Source: an uncultured Oscillospiraceae bacterium
GTDB lineage: Bacteria > Bacillota > Clostridia > Oscillospirales > Ruminococcaceae
DNA length: 31,353 nucleotides
NCBI GenBank assembly: GCA_910579175.1
Contig: CAJTTB010000010.1
Coordinates: 1-31,353, forward strand
Reading direction: 5' to 3'
In this document: positions 31,332 through 31,353 of the stretch, piece by piece
Layout of the letters: every line of letters starts with the position of its first letter
Position numbering within the stretch: position 1 is the first letter of the stretch
Position numbers and translations under genes: made by a program
The notes under the pieces: model-generated
Database searches by the model: none
The model's input: the letters and a program-made list of their open reading frames with translations, nothing else
Told to the model about the DNA's origin: nothing

Positions 31332-31353
31332 TTATTACGAGCTGCTGACCACA
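31332..31353 (-). repeat. Third, partial copy of the leader element cut by the window edge
   Basis: On the minus strand the last 22 bases before copy 2 (GTCAGCAGCTCGTAATAA) repeat the 3' end of copy 2 (GTCAGCGGCTCGTAATAA) with one change, so the element is in tandem here and continues beyond the window. Confidence 0.65.

Noticed and set aside
1..31353. CRISPR array
   Set aside because: No regularly spaced direct repeats of 24-37 bp with unique spacers were seen; the ATTAGCA repeats are too short and irregular.

Overview
The window looks like chromosome from an AT-rich anaerobic Firmicute, most likely a gut-type Clostridium relative. This is an inference from strong AAGGAGG-type ribosome sites, frequent TTG/GTG starts, near-consensus TTGACA-N17-TATAAT promoters, an ECF-type BioY, HydE (FeFe-hydrogenase maturation), an ANTAR regulator next to a glutamine synthetase, and a DUF348/G5/3D cell-wall protein. 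No ribosomal RNA is present to fix the species.

Left edge (1-840): the end of an apparent integrative element. It holds the start of a ParA ATPase, a small element-type ORF and a strong terminator. Next comes a 180-bp tract with seven copies of ATTAGCA/TGCTAAT, followed by a minus-strand tRNA-Arg(CCT) whose 3' end faces the element. From 1050 to 3560 lie a sugar-phosphate isomerase-like gene, bioY under a BirA operator that overlaps a consensus promoter, and a divergent glycerophosphodiester phosphodiesterase gene. From 3563 to 6573 is a scarred AT-rich insertion: gene fragments, an SAM methyltransferase-like gene, a Dam-type adenine methylase, a translationally coupled zinc-ribbon ORF with a compromised 3' end, and a truncated SEFIR/TIR gene. 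It looks like a decayed defence island.

Centre (6680-13655): a polyamine operon, speD-speA-speE-speB-CASDH-nspC, behind a consensus promoter and a leader of about 465 nt. The leader holds a compact structured RNA and then an attenuator-like switch. The operon encodes putrescine synthesis (SpeA/SpeB) and two different routes from putrescine to spermidine (SpeD/SpeE and CASDH/NspC). It is followed by glnA, an ANTAR protein with a degenerate receiver domain, and an HD hydrolase.

Right half: glycogen/maltodextrin breakdown genes (GH13 neopullulanase-like enzyme, glycogen phosphorylase), a broken ORF, two identical tRNA-Lys genes, a conserved small protein, hydE with a GNAT gene, a HAD phosphatase followed by a second GH13 enzyme, the YabE-like cell-wall protein, a 620-bp AT-rich gap with a perfect 16-bp inverted repeat, and lepA followed by a two-TM protein.

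The most interesting unexplained signals are: (i) a roughly 95-nt two-hairpin element with compensatory base changes, found in the leaders of the phosphodiesterase and lepA genes and tandem at the right edge; (ii) the ATTAGCA cluster beside the tRNA; (iii) the spe leader RNA and switch; (iv) a Shine-Dalgarno sequence that a hairpin brings next to the amylase start codon. All calls come from reading the sequence; no database search or folding program was run.
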